Below, in pieces: positions 1 to 12,146 of a DNA stretch of 64,000 nucleotides; positions within the stretch are counted from its first letter, which is position 1, and each line of letters starts with the position of its first letter. The notes beneath the pieces are model-generated. The model had not been told where the DNA came from. It did not search any database and was given only the letters and a program-made list of their open reading frames with translations. This DNA comes from Tetmemena sp. SeJ-2015 (Eukaryota > Ciliophora > Spirotrichea > Sporadotrichida > Oxytrichidae). The stretch is from NCBI GenBank assembly GCA_027382625.1, contig JAJKFJ010022336.1, forward strand, positions 124,001 to 188,000, given 5' to 3'. Position numbers and translations under genes: made by a program.

Positions 1-32
1 AATGATTTAATATATAAACTTATATAGATCTC

Positions 33-1738
33 ATGAACAATTCCATTGTTAAGCAAACTTAGTCATCTATAAAGGACAATTAGGCTGAAGGAGGGGAGTC
101 ACAATCTTGTTCTCAGTTTTCATTCCAAGGAAACTCCCAGTCCACTTCCGGTTTCAACCCTTTCCTTCCTCTTTCTTCCTAAGTTAGCAACAGACCTCTA
201 AATTAACAAACATTTTCGCTTTTTCACTTATAAATTTATCTCAAATCTTTAAAAATACTCTCAAGAGAACTCGAAATCAATTGCCTCTTATATTTGGTTT
301 TTAAAGGATATTTTTTTAATTTAACTAAGACATCCAAATGAAACGCAATAATAATTTATTGTGTTAGAAAAATAAAAAAGCATGTGAAGGTTTTTTTTAC
401 ATATAAAATGAAACTTTTAGGAGATATAATTAAAATACCTCTATTTTTGTACCTTGTTGATAAGAAATTTTTTTAATTTGAACCTCCAGGAGAGAACATA
501 GTAGCTTCATAGCTGACTGCAGTTCAAGAGATCCTTATTGATACCACTAAAACCCTTCAAATATAAAAACAGCTTACCAGGAGCAATCACGTTGGAACTC
601 TCGAGCAGAGTCCTTAAGATTTTTTAATTTAATTAAATATTCCCTAAGTGAAGAGCTTGTTTGACTTTGAGGAAAACAAAAAATACTTGAAGTCTTCTTC
701 CACTGAAGAGCAAAAGGGAGGAAATACTTCTAATTCTGAGTTGTCCTTATTTTTAAGTACTATGTATTTATTGTATGATGAGTAGCCCAATTCTTCAAGT
801 CAGAGAACCCTTGTTTGGAACCAACAACAGCAGTAATCTCACTATTTAATTATAAATTTAATGTGTTATATAATCTCAAGGACTGGTTGTGAAACCAGAC
901 TTTTCTAGGATACCAAACCCTTTTTCAACTCAAGGATCTACCTCAAGCTTGTTTGGGGCTGGGAAGTCTCTTTTCGATATGAATCCCAAATCTTCTCAAG
1001 ACTAAGCTAGTGATCAATAGAATCAAGATAAGCTTGCTGATCTTGCCAAATTACCAAACCCCTTCCTCATTTCTCAAGCAACAAATCATAAACTCAAAAT
1101 AAGTTTTAAAGTATGATGCTCATTTTAAATTGGCAAATCCTTTCACCTAAAAAGCTGCTCAACCTGTTTCCTAGCCTTCTTAAAATATTTGGGGAGGCCA
1201 AAGATGGGGAGGTGGCTCTTAGTAGATTGCCTCTCACTAATGGGGATTCAAGGCTCCTTAATCTACTGCAGCCAAACAACAGGAAGAGGAAAAAGAAGGC
1301 GAGAGTGAGGATGAGGAGCTTCCACCTGACTAAAAAGAGCAGATAAAGGCTGATCCTAATGTGCTCAAGCAGTTTTAGAGGCCTATCCACTCTTTCCAGA
1401 CTACAAAGGGTGCTGGTGGAAAAGTGCCTTGCAAGATTGAAGGAGCCAACATCAGCATTGAAAAGTTGAGCGCGGATACAGAAGGAAAGAAGAGCCCTCT
1501 CTATCTTACTTGCAGAGATGTGCTTGCAAAGCCTCTTTTCACTGGCCAAATCGTTCCAGGAGTATCAAGAGTTTGTGAGCCTAAGGAACAGAAGCCCGGA
1601 AAGTTTATTGCTCAAGCACTAGTTTATTTGATGAAGGATAACAAGCCCGAGTTAGAAGTCTGCGTGATAGAGTTTATCACACCTGCGGAGAAAAATCTAT
1701 TCATTGATCATTTCAAAGCAGCTTCTGAGAAAAAATGA
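33..1738 (+). CDS. FG/NPF-repeat nucleoporin with C-terminal Ran-binding-like domain (NUP50/NUP2 type)
   Basis: Probable nuclear-pore protein. The first ATG (33) opens a Ser/Gln-rich N-terminus containing GFNPF. After removal of four pointer-flanked inserts the frame runs through IPNPFSTQGS, SSLFGAGKSLFD, LPNPF, a Trp/Gly-rich stretch and an acidic patch (EEEKEGESEDEEL). It ends in a folded domain of about 110 residues (about 1382-1735) with VPCKIEG, GQIVPGV, GKFIAQALVYLM and EFITPAEKNLFIDHFKAA before TGA 1736-1738. FG/NPF repeats followed by a RanBP1-like C-terminus is the NUP50/Nup2 arrangement; the domain call is by eye. The frame switches phase twice, and both switches are explained exactly by IESs. 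The 180-480 stretch is AT-rich and probably holds another IES or intron that I could not place, so the N-terminal half is provisional. An ATG at 408 is a less likely alternative start. Confidence 0.62.
619..648 (+). other. IES, pointer TAAG, in nucleoporin gene
   Basis: TAAG occurs at 615-618 and 645-648. Removing the AT-rich 30 bp between them (with one copy) gives the in-frame join EQSPQ-VKSLFDFEEN. No GT-AG boundaries. Confidence 0.7.
738..794 (+). other. IES, pointer AATTCT, in nucleoporin gene
   Basis: AATTCT at 732-737 and 789-794 bounds 57 bp. Excision leaves SNSSSQRT and deletes a hydrophobic stretch foreign to this Ser/Gln-rich region. Frame is unchanged, so support is moderate. Confidence 0.55.
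842..878 (+). other. IES, pointer TAATCTCA, in nucleoporin gene
   Basis: The 8-bp repeat TAATCTCA lies at 834-841 and 871-878. Removing 37 bp shifts the phase from the upstream frame (WNQQQQQSQ) into the downstream frame (GLVVKPDFSRIPNPF), exactly as needed. Confidence 0.85.
1088..1139 (+). other. IES, pointer CAAATC, in nucleoporin gene
   Basis: CAAATC at 1082-1087 and 1134-1139. Excising 52 bp joins SQATNP to FTQKAAQPV and makes the second phase switch of this gene. The insert carries a TGA in the upstream frame. Confidence 0.85.
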
Positions 1739-2117
1739 ATGCACTTTTCTGGGATTATTCGCCTTCCTTTCTTAACTTATTGCCATCACTCCAAGCTAAG
1801 AATTTAAAATGATAAATTAATCATGCTGTAAATTTAATGAATCTAAGGATATTTTTCTATCGAGCCTGGATTATATTTTGCCCCTTTGACTCTTCTATAA
1901 TATTTGGTTTTTAATTTTCACTTGCTTTGGTTATACTATCCCACCAAAAATGGAAGAACTGAATGCGCTTGATTATAAATAGATAGATTCTATACTCTTA
2001 AAATATAATCTCTATGCATAATTATGCTATTGATATCGCGCTATTTCATTGAACTACCACACCTGGGTTTATAAAATCTTATAATGCAAAAATGGTTTGG
2101 ATTATTGCTTAGGTCAT
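1739..2117. other. AT-rich intergenic spacer
   Basis: About 380 bp between two convergent stop codons. No coding frame or repeat seen. Confidence 0.6.
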
Positions 2118-5100
2118 TCATAAATTAGTTTATATATAGTATATTAATGTAGTAGAATTATGATTGACTCTTCTCTTTTTGATAACTTTCTTAATCTCTG
2201 TGCTTCCTTGAGAGCTCATGTCTATCTGAACACTTCCCATCATGTGAGGACTAGAACCATAACTGCCTCTTGAGATTCCTTTGCCTATCAAGCTTCCACT
2301 GTTAAATTTATTCTGCAACTATAAATGAAGATGATTGTTATCTTGGCCGTTGAGATTCATGACATTCTTTTGATTTTCAATATTGATTTGGTTTGATAGA
2401 GCAGTTGATTGAGAAGCATTGCTTGAGTTATTTAAGTTCATCCTGTATTGTGGTTGATTAATCAGCATTTTCTCTCCAGAAACACCTGATGACAACATAC
2501 AAATTATTAAGAAAATTACAAACCTTTTAAATAGAAGTTATAGAAGAAAGAATTTAACACCTAGTTTAAGAATCGGTTGCTAGTCAGATTAATCTTTATT
2601 TTAATATTTCAATTAAATGAAAATTAAAACATAGGCTTAGAGATGTTCTTCAGCTTGCTAGGCTTTAGGATATATTGGTTGTATGCAGGAGGCATACCTT
2701 AGTTTACTTTGTTTATTACGAGACCGCTGCTCAAACCTGATCCTTGCCCAATCGGAGGAAGAAGTTTGCCTATTCCAGGTGGAGCATTATCCTACTATTA
2801 CTATCTACCATGGCTCTATATTCTTGGTAGGTGGATTTGCGAGGGCGATGAAGTATCATCCACCAAGATACTTATTTCGCTTAATTATTCCTGAAGAATT
2901 GTTAGCCATTGAAGAGCTTCCACCTACACTTTGAGCATTCATCTTGGAGTTCAAGTAGGGATTATTAGTGTACTAGCTGTTCAGATTGTAAATGTAAGGA
3001 GAGCTGCTTAAATTATTGCCATACGCACCGTTTCCTAACTGCTAGTTAGAAGTAGGTTGACCATAAATAAGAGCGACTCTTTGAATGTTGTCATTCATCT
3101 AGTGATTGTATTTATATCTACGCATAATCAGATCTTTTTCAGCCTTTTTTATACCTAGCACACCAGTCGGACGAGCGTCACCTGTTATATTTATGTAGTT
3201 CAAATTCTTCTTAGATGCTGTTATTGGAAGTACACCAGTCAACTCCTAAGGAGATCCCCCATTCACATACAATTAGGTATCCTTAATGTATGGATTGGAT
3301 ATTCCTGACATCTACTATTAAGGTCTATTGATATAGATTCTCTCAATTGATCCTGCATTAGAGTAAGGTTGTCTATTGGCCATCATAAGCTGTGATGGTG
3401 AAGATATTTTAGTGAGGTTGCTTTTCCTGGAGATCGGAGTTATATGGTTTAGATTTGATTAGGGTGAATCATTTTGATAGTTTGATTGTAATTCGTCCGA
3501 GGCGATAGGAAGCTTCCCTCCGGGACTATGACGTGTTAAAGAACTAGCTGGTGGAAGATGAGGTATATTAGAGACTGATGTTGGTGAAATAAAAAAGCAA
3601 AGTATTAATTTAGTTATAGTGGAACTTATCGGTCATCATTTTCAAAAACTTCATTCTCATATTCATCATTCTGAGCATTTTGAGGCTTCACATCCTATTT
3701 AGGTGGCTTTCTACTATTGGCACCAGCTGTTGTTCTTTTTGAAACTGATGCCTTAGTAGCCATTACAGGAGGGGCATTTTCTTGAATATTCTGACCTCCT
3801 TCTTTAGATTAGGCTCGAGAGTTTCTCGATAAGATAGACTTCCTATCCTCTTCTAATTTGCTCGGCGACATCTTTGTCTTGACTGATGAGTATCGTCCTG
3901 TAGCTGATCAGTTGATGAATTTTCATTCAACCTGAGCTGACTTGTTGTTGGTTTTTATGTATTGCTTGAAACCTGAGAATTTTATTGCTGGAGAGTGAGC
4001 ACTCCAGATTTCTTTTTCTTCGAAGGTGCACCTGGAGGTGGTAACTATCCACCATTTTTGGCCTTCTAGTTTTTGATATCTGGCAGTACTTAATTGTGAC
4101 CAGGGTCAAATGTTCGTCTCCTTTTTTCCTCCTCCAAATTTTTCTTTCCAGAAGAGTACTGTGGCTTAGGTAATCTGTCTGTGAGATAGAGAAGATTTTT
4201 AGGAACTCTGATCGTATTCAAGAGGCTTGATTAGCTGTCGTAGAAAAAATCCTACGGAAAAAGCTTCTCAATCCTTTTCTTAATTGAAGGCATCTCGAGG
4301 ATTTTCTCGCATGAAGGTCTGAGCTAAGGAGAAACTTAGACCAATGATTTCACGAGATTAGCGAGGTCTTGAGAAAAGACGTTAGGGATTTTAGGATAGA
4401 TTCCTCTTAATACCTTTTTGAACAGCCCCTACATATCCTCTGCTCTAAAAGGGGGCTTAAGAGCGATTGATTCATAGAGTACACAGCCCAAAGACCAAAT
4501 ATCACTCTTGTGGTCATACGGTTGATCCTTCCACACTTCAGGGCTGGCATAATAAGGCGTTCCAGTTTAAGTGTAAAGCATGCCCTTTTTGGCTACTTTA
4601 GAAACGTTCATATCTCCAAGCTTGGCTGATCCATCTTTATTTAGGAAAACATTTGCACTCTTCAAGTCTCGATGGAAAATCTAGATTTCGTGCAGACACT
4701 TAAGTCCCCTCACCATTTGAATAAAGATCTTCCAGATATCGTCTTCTTTAAAGAGAGTGTTGCCCTTTTAATGATCACAAATCTACTGAAATAAGTCTCC
4801 ATTATCTGCATACTCCATTACTATACTATCAAAATGTGAGATTTTCAACCGATAAAGTTAAGGAGAAATTATTTCGACTTCTTAATTATCACTTGATGAA
4901 TGGAAGAAGAAAGTTACAACAAACCATTTTCGTAGGTAAATTTTCACTATAATTTGCACTTACCATAGAGATTGAGAGGGCTCATCTATAAAAGCCTCTT
5001 TATAGGCGACAATATTTGGGTGTTGTATACTCGCCAAGATTCTGACTTCATTTAAGGCATTTTCCTTCTCCTTATCAGAAAGTTTTTGCATTTTAACTTT

Positions 5101-5275
5101 TTTCAAAGCATAGAGTTCGCTATCTGAATACCTCTTTACATGGTAAACGCTGCTATAAGCACCCTCACCTATAATTAATTTTATTAGTCTACCAGATTAT
5201 ACTAGTTAGTATAATATCCTTGAAAAAGAAGTGCTTACCAAGACGCTTAAGTATCTCGAATTCATTCAACGACAT
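2118..5275 (-). CDS. NIMA-related (NEK) serine/threonine protein kinase with long low-complexity tail
   Basis: The N-terminal kinase domain (about residues 5-260) starts [20 protein letters not shown]. It has the VAIK-equivalent [18 protein letters not shown] catalytic loop, LGDMNVSK in place of [14 protein letters not shown] activation segment and [12 protein letters not shown]. The DMN variant of DFG keeps the metal-binding Asp and is familiar from ciliate NEKs. NEKs act in cell-cycle control and at basal bodies and cilia; the target here is unknown. Two GT-AG introns (5169-5238 and 4826-4963) interrupt the kinase part. The tail, to about 2118, is rich in Ser, Asn, Gln and Pro and reads through only after three IESs are removed. 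It ends [17 protein letters not shown] before TGA. The start ATG at 5275 is followed directly by the glycine-rich loop. Confidence 0.88.
2500..2633 (-). other. IES, pointer TATGTT, in kinase tail
   Basis: On the coding strand TATGTT flanks 134 bp (plus-strand AACATA at 2494-2499 and 2628-2633). Excision joins ISKPML to SSGVSGEKM and removes in-frame TGAs. Confidence 0.82.
2854..2896 (-). other. IES, pointer CTTCA, in kinase tail
   Basis: Plus-strand TGAAG at 2849-2853 and 2892-2896. Removing 43 bp deletes an in-frame TGA and shifts phase so that MANNSSSPSQIH continues to [20 protein letters not shown] repeats nearby were considered, but they leave the TGA. Confidence 0.72.
3890..3918 (-). 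other. IES, pointer TCATCA, in kinase tail
   Basis: Coding-strand TCATCA repeats (plus TGATGA at 3884-3889 and 3913-3918) bound 29 bp. Excision corrects a 2-nt phase change and joins LNENSS to [13 protein letters not shown]. Confidence 0.88.
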
Positions 5276-5448
5276 TGTGCTGAAATAATTAATTATCAAT
5301 CCGATTATAATATTTGCAAAATTATTTGTTCGTTTCTCATCCCTATTACACCACCTTCATGATTCTTAGTTCATTCTTTCGAAATACTAAAGAATCTAAG
5401 AAAGTAATGAATTTAATAGAAATAATTCCTGTTAGTATCTAAAACTTT

Positions 5449-5701
5449 TCATCTTCTTTGGCTGCCCATTTGGCTTTGCATCATAGAAGCCTGAAGATTC
5501 TGTGACTGATTAAGTGAAGCGTTATTTGGCTAGTTGCTAGCTGAAGGCTTGGACTGAACATAAACAGCAGCATTAACATTGTCTTTAGCAGACTTACTGC
5601 AGTATTCCTATACATTTATTAAAACGAATTGTTAGGTATGTTACAGCCAGTATAGTCTTTTGATTCTGTGGGAAAGGATATTGAATCTCGTAGAAACTCA
5701 T
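5449..5701 (-). CDS. Small hypothetical protein (about 71 aa)
   Basis: Starts MSFYEIQYPFPQNQ. A 37-nt GT-AG intron (5608-5644) joins KTILA to EYCSKSAKDNVNAAVYV. A Gln/Ser/Asn/Met-rich tail ends MQSQMGSQRR before TGA 5451-5449. No family is recognised; there is no membrane segment. The clean intron and the balanced first 35 residues argue that it is real. It lies between two divergently read genes (upstream kinase on the same strand, TRAPPC12-like gene starting 80 bp away on the other), and no IES was found in it. Confidence 0.62.
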
Positions 5702-5781
5702 AAGAAATAACCCTTTAATCAAATCAAGAGAGAAAATAAAGTAGGATTGAAATAATTAAAATTTTTGACGATAAATCTAAA

Positions 5782-6900
5782 ATGGAAGAAAATCATTAGG
5801 CCAACGAGGATGGTAAGAAAAATTAAGATTACTATACATGCTTATAAAATATTCTGGAAACTTTCAATCTTACTTTTATTTAGATGAAATATTTCAGTAC
5901 TTCTAGAATGGAGAAGACATATAGGTTAGAGATTCTAATAGCAGCGAGGAAGAAGAGTCAGAAGAGGAGGAAGAAGATTAAATCCCAGTAGGAATGAATG
6001 ACGGCATAGACTAGTTTATGGGAGGTATTATTACTTTTTTATGATTCGTAATTTTGAAAAATAGGTCATGATGGAAATGGTGGAGGCACAAGGACTACTA
6101 TACTTGCTGAATCTCAGCTTATTGGAAATAGAGAGGAAAGCATGATTTATGATATCGAAAGATTAAGAACTCTCTTTAGAGCTGCTCAATTTTAAAAGGC
6201 CTTAGCTTTCCTTCAAAATAAGCTTGTATATTCATAGATCTTCTTTAAACAATTCAGGTTTCAAATGATATTTCTTTCTATACTCAAATTTGTACTTGTG
6301 AACTTTAGAAACGCTTACATGCTTTTAAATAAGTTGGGAAAGGTAATAATTATTTGTCTAGTTCATACCCTCAACATAGAAATACACTTTAAACCCTTTC
6401 ATATTGTCAAGAGTGGGACGTCTCTGCCTTGAAATTGGCAGAAAGCAAGAGGCACTAGAGTATTTTAACCAAGTGTTAAAAATGATGAAAGAGTCAGGCT
6501 CCTAGCCAAAAGAAGGCTCAGCTACTGGAGCTATTGATGGGCTACTAGATACCAACCATGATCCTGATCTGGCAGTTCTATGCCATGTAAATAAGTAAGC
6601 TATCTCTATTCCCGTCTTTAACATATCTAAAAAGAGGGTTTGTTAACATTTACGATGGTAATTACAAGGATGCTATTGAGCAGTTTAGAAAGATACTCTC
6701 ATACAAGCCAATGAATTTGATAGCACTCAATAATAGTGCCACCTGCTAAATGTAAATTTCATTCAAATCTGAGAAGATATAGATTCTGCAATGAAACTAC
6801 AAGGTCAATAGAAACTCTAGAAAAACTTGTCAAAATGGACCCAAAGAAGAATTTAAATGAGTAGATAGTTCAGAATCTTATGAGTTTGAATAGAAAATGA
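5782..6900 (+). CDS. TPR protein, TRAPPC12 (TTC15)-like
   Basis: Six exons joined by GT-AG introns of about 30-70 nt give a protein that starts MEENHQANED. It has an acidic patch (SEEEESEEEEED), then helical tetratricopeptide-type segments: RLRTLFRAAQFQKALAFL, GRLCLEIGRKQEALEYFNQV, GFVNIYDGNYKDAIEQFRKI and ALNNSATCQ, ending ETLEKLVKMDPKKNLNEQIV and TGA 6898-6900. The order acidic N-terminus, TPRs and a C-terminal block resembles TRAPPC12, a subunit of the TRAPP tethering complex in ER-Golgi traffic. It is short for that family, and a generic TPR protein cannot be excluded. All interruptions seen are ordinary introns. Its stop lies 23 bp from the stop of the convergent gene. Confidence 0.55.
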
Positions 6901-6923
6901 TTTTTCTAAGAAAGTTAAAATTT

Positions 6924-9900
6924 TCATTTCTAAAGTCTTGCTACCTCTAATGAATGCGGCATATCTCTAGGATAGTGAGAATGTAGCGCGAGTCTAAATT
7001 ATTCGAAGGAGGAAAAAGTCCAAAAAGTTCATTTGTCTCTTTGCGAAGTAATTTATTTGCTCTGTTTTTAATATCATCCTCAGGCTTTATAATTTGGGCT
7101 GCTTTATTATGATGATGGGAAACTGGTTTTTGAGGAGATGTGCCAAGATCATCGTCTAAATCAAAAAGTCCACCTGCACCTCCAGATTTGTATTCATTTC
7201 TATTCTTGGGTATCATATGATCGAATAACCCGTCATCGTCATTCATTCCGCCTGAGCCGCTATACATGTCAGTTGGTAGCTATGATAAATAATTAAACCT
7301 AGCTGAGAGTTCTGGCCAAAATTAGAACCTAATCCAGTGGTAGTGGTGTTTTGCGCAGAATTAAATCCAAAAGGATCAAAGAGTGTGTTGCCTAAACTTA
7401 GAGAGCCTGAGTTCCTAGGATTTTTAAGTGCTTTCTCAGTTTCAGCTAGAAGAATATAGAGTAGTCTCAAACTTTCTTTGACTTGCTTAATTTCGTAAGT
7501 TGCACAAGCATTCATGTATCTTAAAGGGAATGGGATCTCCTCACTAAGATAATTTGATACAGAAGGAATATTTGAATTACTCATCATGGACTGCAAACAT
7601 TATAGACTTCTGAAGCTTTGTTATCACTTCCTCAGAGAGGATTCTCGCATTCTGATACTCCTTCAGCTTAAAATAGACATAGGCCAGGCATTCATTGTAA
7701 AATGTCACTTCCTCTTCATTCATCTGTCCATCATTTGAAATATAAATTTCTTTATTTCATGAATCTTTTTTAAAGATAAAGCTTTGAGAATTTCAAAGAT
7801 TTGAATAGGTTTAATCAAATGATAAAATTAAAACACGATCGATGAGCTAACAACTTGATGCTTTGATGCCTTATTTTATTAGAAAGAGTTTATAAGAAAT
7901 ATCCTATATCTCAGTTTTATTTCGATATATTCTTCCCCTAAAGTTGCATACTCATTAAGTTGCCTAAAAAATAAATATCTAGCATATATGAAACCTTCTT
8001 CAAAATTTTGCTTAGAATTAATTGTATGAACAATCCCTAAAATGAAGACATAAAAAAAATATTTCCTTTCACTCCAATTCTTTGAACTTGTTCTTTTAAT
8101 AAGCCTTTCAAAGTCTTCCTATTAATTTATTGCTTTTTCGCATTATTCCCTTGATCTTTTGAAGAAGTTTATTGAATAGCCATTCCATTTAACCCAAGAC
8201 TATTGTATCTATCAAAGCCAGAAATGTCCAAACTTTGATTTACAATTACACTACTAGATTCATCTTATTGATTCATTTAAGAGTTATGTCTTTATATCGA
8301 TGATGTTTAGAAGGTACTTCTGCTATTATCTTTCTGTGATTCAAAAGTCCTCACATTATGGAGTTCTTTTAAGCCTCTGAAGTGCTTATTCCTCGAGTCA
8401 TTAGAGTCTTAATAAATTTAATGAAGAATTAAAATTTCGATATGGTTCGTCTGCCTCATATCCTTAAGCTTTCAAATTAAGACTAGATATTATTTATGGA
8501 GCATTTACCGTAGTCGTTCCTCTCTCATATGACTTTGAAAGAGCTTAGCCTTTGTGTGAGCTTTCTACATAAAGACCTCGGGCTTACATCTATCTTGATT
8601 ATTTTAAGGCATTATTGCTAACAGTAAAATTGCTCGAGGATAGTAAATTCTGATTACTAGAAACGAGATCCCGCGAAAATGTCATTTTTAATGCATTAGG
8701 AACTTCAATCTCCATATTTACTATCCGCTTCTATATTTCTCTCTAGTTAATATTTTTCAAATGACGTAGTTATGGTTTGGAATCAATGGAAGAGGAATTC
8801 TGGATTCTTTGGGAAGATTCCCCTAGATTCTCTTCTTAAAATTAACTTCCTTCCGGAAAATAAGAAGTTGAAACAGCTTCATCATTCATATTATGCTACT
8901 CTTTCTCTTATTTTAAAATTATTTTGGCCTTCTTTTGTTCCTTCGCTTGGCTCTCTTGGACATTTTATTTTTCAAATTAGGCAACTCCATTTTTCCTACT
9001 CGCGCTATCATTATTGCTTCTATCCCGCCCTTTTTTCTTAAGTATCAAAGATTTGAGCTGATGTCGGATGTGTTTCAACTGTAGTGAATTATTCTGCTCC
9101 TAACTTAAGTTGGTGGGTGATTTATTCAAGTAAACAGAGCCTGCTATCTTGTCTATTTAACTTCTCTGATCTGAAGATTCAATGGTCTTGGTAGTTTTTG
9201 GAGCTAAATTTATTGTGTTCATGTTGCCACTATTCAAACTCAAAGTTATTGGTGCAGGGAAAAATTTCTATCTTGATTTCTTCTTGGAAGTACTTCCAGC
9301 AGGGGATCTCAAATGAAAGTTGCCCGATTTATTTTGGCTACTAGAAGCCACATTTTGAGGGGAACTTGAGTAGGTGTAGTTTGAATGCTACATATTAGTT
9401 TGGATTTGATCTTGAGTGAGAGAGAGGGAGGGCTTTGAAATTATAGTCCTCCTCATATCATAGATAAATAATACTGAAATGACAATTAAATAAAGTAAAT
9501 CGTTTTGTTCCAAAGAAGCCTAAACTGAAGTGTCCACTACTGATTAGGACTCTGGCACTACTTAAAGTGTTTGATATTATGACTGTTAAGATTCTCTTGG
9601 ATTTGTCTGGAAATTCTTGCTCCTCTGATCCTTATTTTACTATCTCATAGCAAGATTTCTTCTTGCTAGCTAATTTATGATGATGGAGTTTTTAGAATCT
9701 TTTTGGCTTTCCTCTTTAAATTAAATATTATCCCATTTTACATCAGAGGAGAAAGAATAAAGAAAATTCGATAATTTATCCAAGAATAATTTAAGCAGAA
9801 ATTAACTCCTTATTTAATATTATTTAATCTGAAATTAAAAACAAAGAGATTAAACATAACTTATATATTTAAAATATAACAGTAATTTTATTGAAGATTG

Positions 9901-11857
9901 AAGATTTTTAAGCATTATGTATTTAATTTTGATAAACCTCAGTGACTATATTGAACTAGTCTTGATCAATAATTTGCAAGATAGGCCTTGATCTACTCTT
10001 CTCTAGAGGAAGTTTGAGTTCTCCCTCGTTAAATGTCATATTCATCATCTATCTTTGCAACCTATTATAACCTTTCTGACGCTCTTGCTTCATTTATCTT
10101 TTTTAAAAAAAGAATTTAATTTAGTCAAAGGTAGGTCTGTTTTGAAGCTGCTAACTTGGATTGTATGCTCTCACTCTTAAAACATGATATAATAACATTT
10201 AACTTTTACATATTCTTGCTTGAGTTTGGGCAGACTGAGTCTTCTACTTGTTCTAGTTTAAAATCCTCTTGCTAAAGTAAAGAGACTAAGGACTGAAAAT
10301 GCCTTCTTAAATTAAATTTTCACAATAAAGTATAATAAGATTTACTAAATATTAACTTGTTTGTGTCCAGAATTCCAACTCAGTTTATCTATTTCTGTGC
10401 CCTTCTCAATCAATTTCAAGCCATCATTTAAACTCTAAATAAGAGTGTGATTTCTGGAGTGCACTTTAACCAATGGTATTGGATCAAGGCCAGAACACTA
10501 AGATTGTGAATCAACCAATCAATGATTATTTAGACTGTAAAATTTATTTAGGATAATTTGTCAACCATATTTTTCTCCTAATCATCAATTATTGTTAATT
10601 GGTGGAGTTTGAGCTTAAAAGAACTTTTGCTGCTTTCATACTAAGTTGATGAAGAGTTAAGTAGTGGTTGTTGATTTTTGGAATTTGGTTGCATTTAATC
10701 TTGATGAGTTTGAATTTTAATAGTTCCCTCATCCTAATTCAAAACTTCCTCTTTCTGTTTCGAATCCACTTTATTGCTATCTTACGAGCGGGAAGGTATT
10801 CTCTCTGGGGCTTATGTGGTAGAAGTCTGTTGTTTTTAGAACCTAGGAAAGACATAGTTTGAGTGAGAGAGCTAGCCTGCTTCCCATCTAGCGTTTATTT
10901 TGTCCTTGAAGAGTTTTAGCTCTATTTCCATCTTGGGATTAATATAGCGCTTATTTTAAGTTTGAAGCGCATCTCCCCTCGTACTCGCAAGAACATAACC
11001 CTCAGAGGTTGTTGTGCTAGATGAGAGTTAAGTCAGATTCAGTAGATTCGCTTGGAACTCTGCGCTCTCAGATGCAAAGTTTAGGATTCTATGCTGCTTT
11101 AAATTTAATTAAAAACTGATGACACATTTTAGAGTATCTTGAAATTAAGAATATTAATGATGCTTGGTCTTATTATCAAGTTGCATGAAAAAACTCTCAA
11201 AAGCTATGTTCTTCAAAAGTTGGTTGCTGTTTTGACTTTAGGGGAGTAAATCTGAGGCAAGCTTGGGCATTCTCCTTTGCTGGAAATCAAAAGTATCAGC
11301 CTCAAGCGAGTTCTTGTTTTGAAGTCGTTTGGTCTGATTTAAGTTCATATCTTAAACTAAAACAGTTAGAAATATCTGAAAATTTGTATCTCTCTTCTCT
11401 CTGAAGATACGGTGTGCTCTTCTTGATATTTTAGGTTTCTCAAAAGATCCGCTAAGGTACTCGCCATTTACTTATTCCACCATGGCTACCTGAGGATTCT
11501 GGTGCTACGGCTGCTCAACAACCTATTATTTATCTAGCTTCCCAGATTCTCTTAATAAACATACTTTTCATCTTCATTATAATATTAATTTCTAAATTCT
11601 CTACAATTTCGGGACATGTTAGTAAGGTTGCTAGACTCATCATGCTCAACTATCGTAAGCAAATTTCGCTTCCTGTACCTCAAATATAGTTTCTAGTCCC
11701 TCAAGTTAATGAATGACTAATTAAACTACATAAGACATAGAGATTCCTTTAATATGAAAGCGTGATGGTAAGTGTTAGGATCATAACTTGGAAAATCCTT
11801 GAGAGAGTATTGCTTCTGCTAGTGGTTTCTGCTATTATAGCGAGAGTTTAGAGACAT
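6924..11857 (-). CDS. Long low-complexity hypothetical protein with helical C-terminal region
   Basis: Open coding frames run almost without a break from MSLNSRYNSRNH (ATG 11857) to FRLALHSHYPRDMPH and TGA 6926-6924. Most of the protein is Gln/Ser/Asn-rich (for example QVVEQPQHQNPQVAMVEQ). The C-terminal third has balanced helical segments (ERKYFFYVFILGIVHTINSK, EEEVTFYNECLAYVYFKLKE, RYMNACATYEIKQVKESLRL) that look TPR-like, then a Gly/Asp-rich tail. Several phase changes (near 11.53, 8.4, 8.1, 7.75, 7.3 and 6.97 kb) must be introns or IESs; only one is placed. No family is recognised. It could be two genes, with a possible break around 9.74-9.9 kb where the frame is AT-rich, but frames on both sides stay in coding style on this strand. 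Confidence 0.5.
9460..9501 (-). other. Probable IES, pointer GAT
   Basis: On the coding strand a 42-bp AT-rich insert between two GAT copies (plus ATC at 9457-9459 and 9499-9501) encodes a hydrophobic run inside an otherwise Gln/Ser-rich protein. Removal keeps frame (SLEQND-MRRTIISKP). The pointer is only 3 bp. Confidence 0.45.
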
Positions 11858-12146
11858 TAAAATTTATTACTATTCTCACAAGACTACCAATTATTATTAT
11901 CTATCAAATCCAAAACTATAAAAATAAATCAGCACTACATTTTATTAAAGTGACATCATAGTAATAATTAAGTAATAGCCATATCATATTAATATCAAAA
12001 TTAACAATATTGTGCTCCTCTTTGTCTCTCCATCAAAACTAAATATATCTAACCGAATCTTCATCCCCTTGAAATTTTCCTTAATAATTTCTTAGTAAGC
12101 TTTTATTCGCAAGCATGAAATTAATTAAAATAAAGAGATACGAGTG
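11858..12146. other. AT-rich spacer
   Basis: No convincing coding frame. It separates two minus-strand genes and probably holds the promoter and 5' end of the long gene and the 3' end of the pseudouridine synthase. Confidence 0.5.

Noticed and set aside
1106..1549. 147-codon minus-strand frame
   Set aside because: Lies opposite the nucleoporin gene, whose plus-strand frame is supported by FG/NPF motifs and by two phase-correcting IESs.
8772..9041. 89-codon plus-strand frame
   Set aside because: Shadow of the long minus-strand gene (6924-11857), which reads continuously here with UAA/UAG as Gln.
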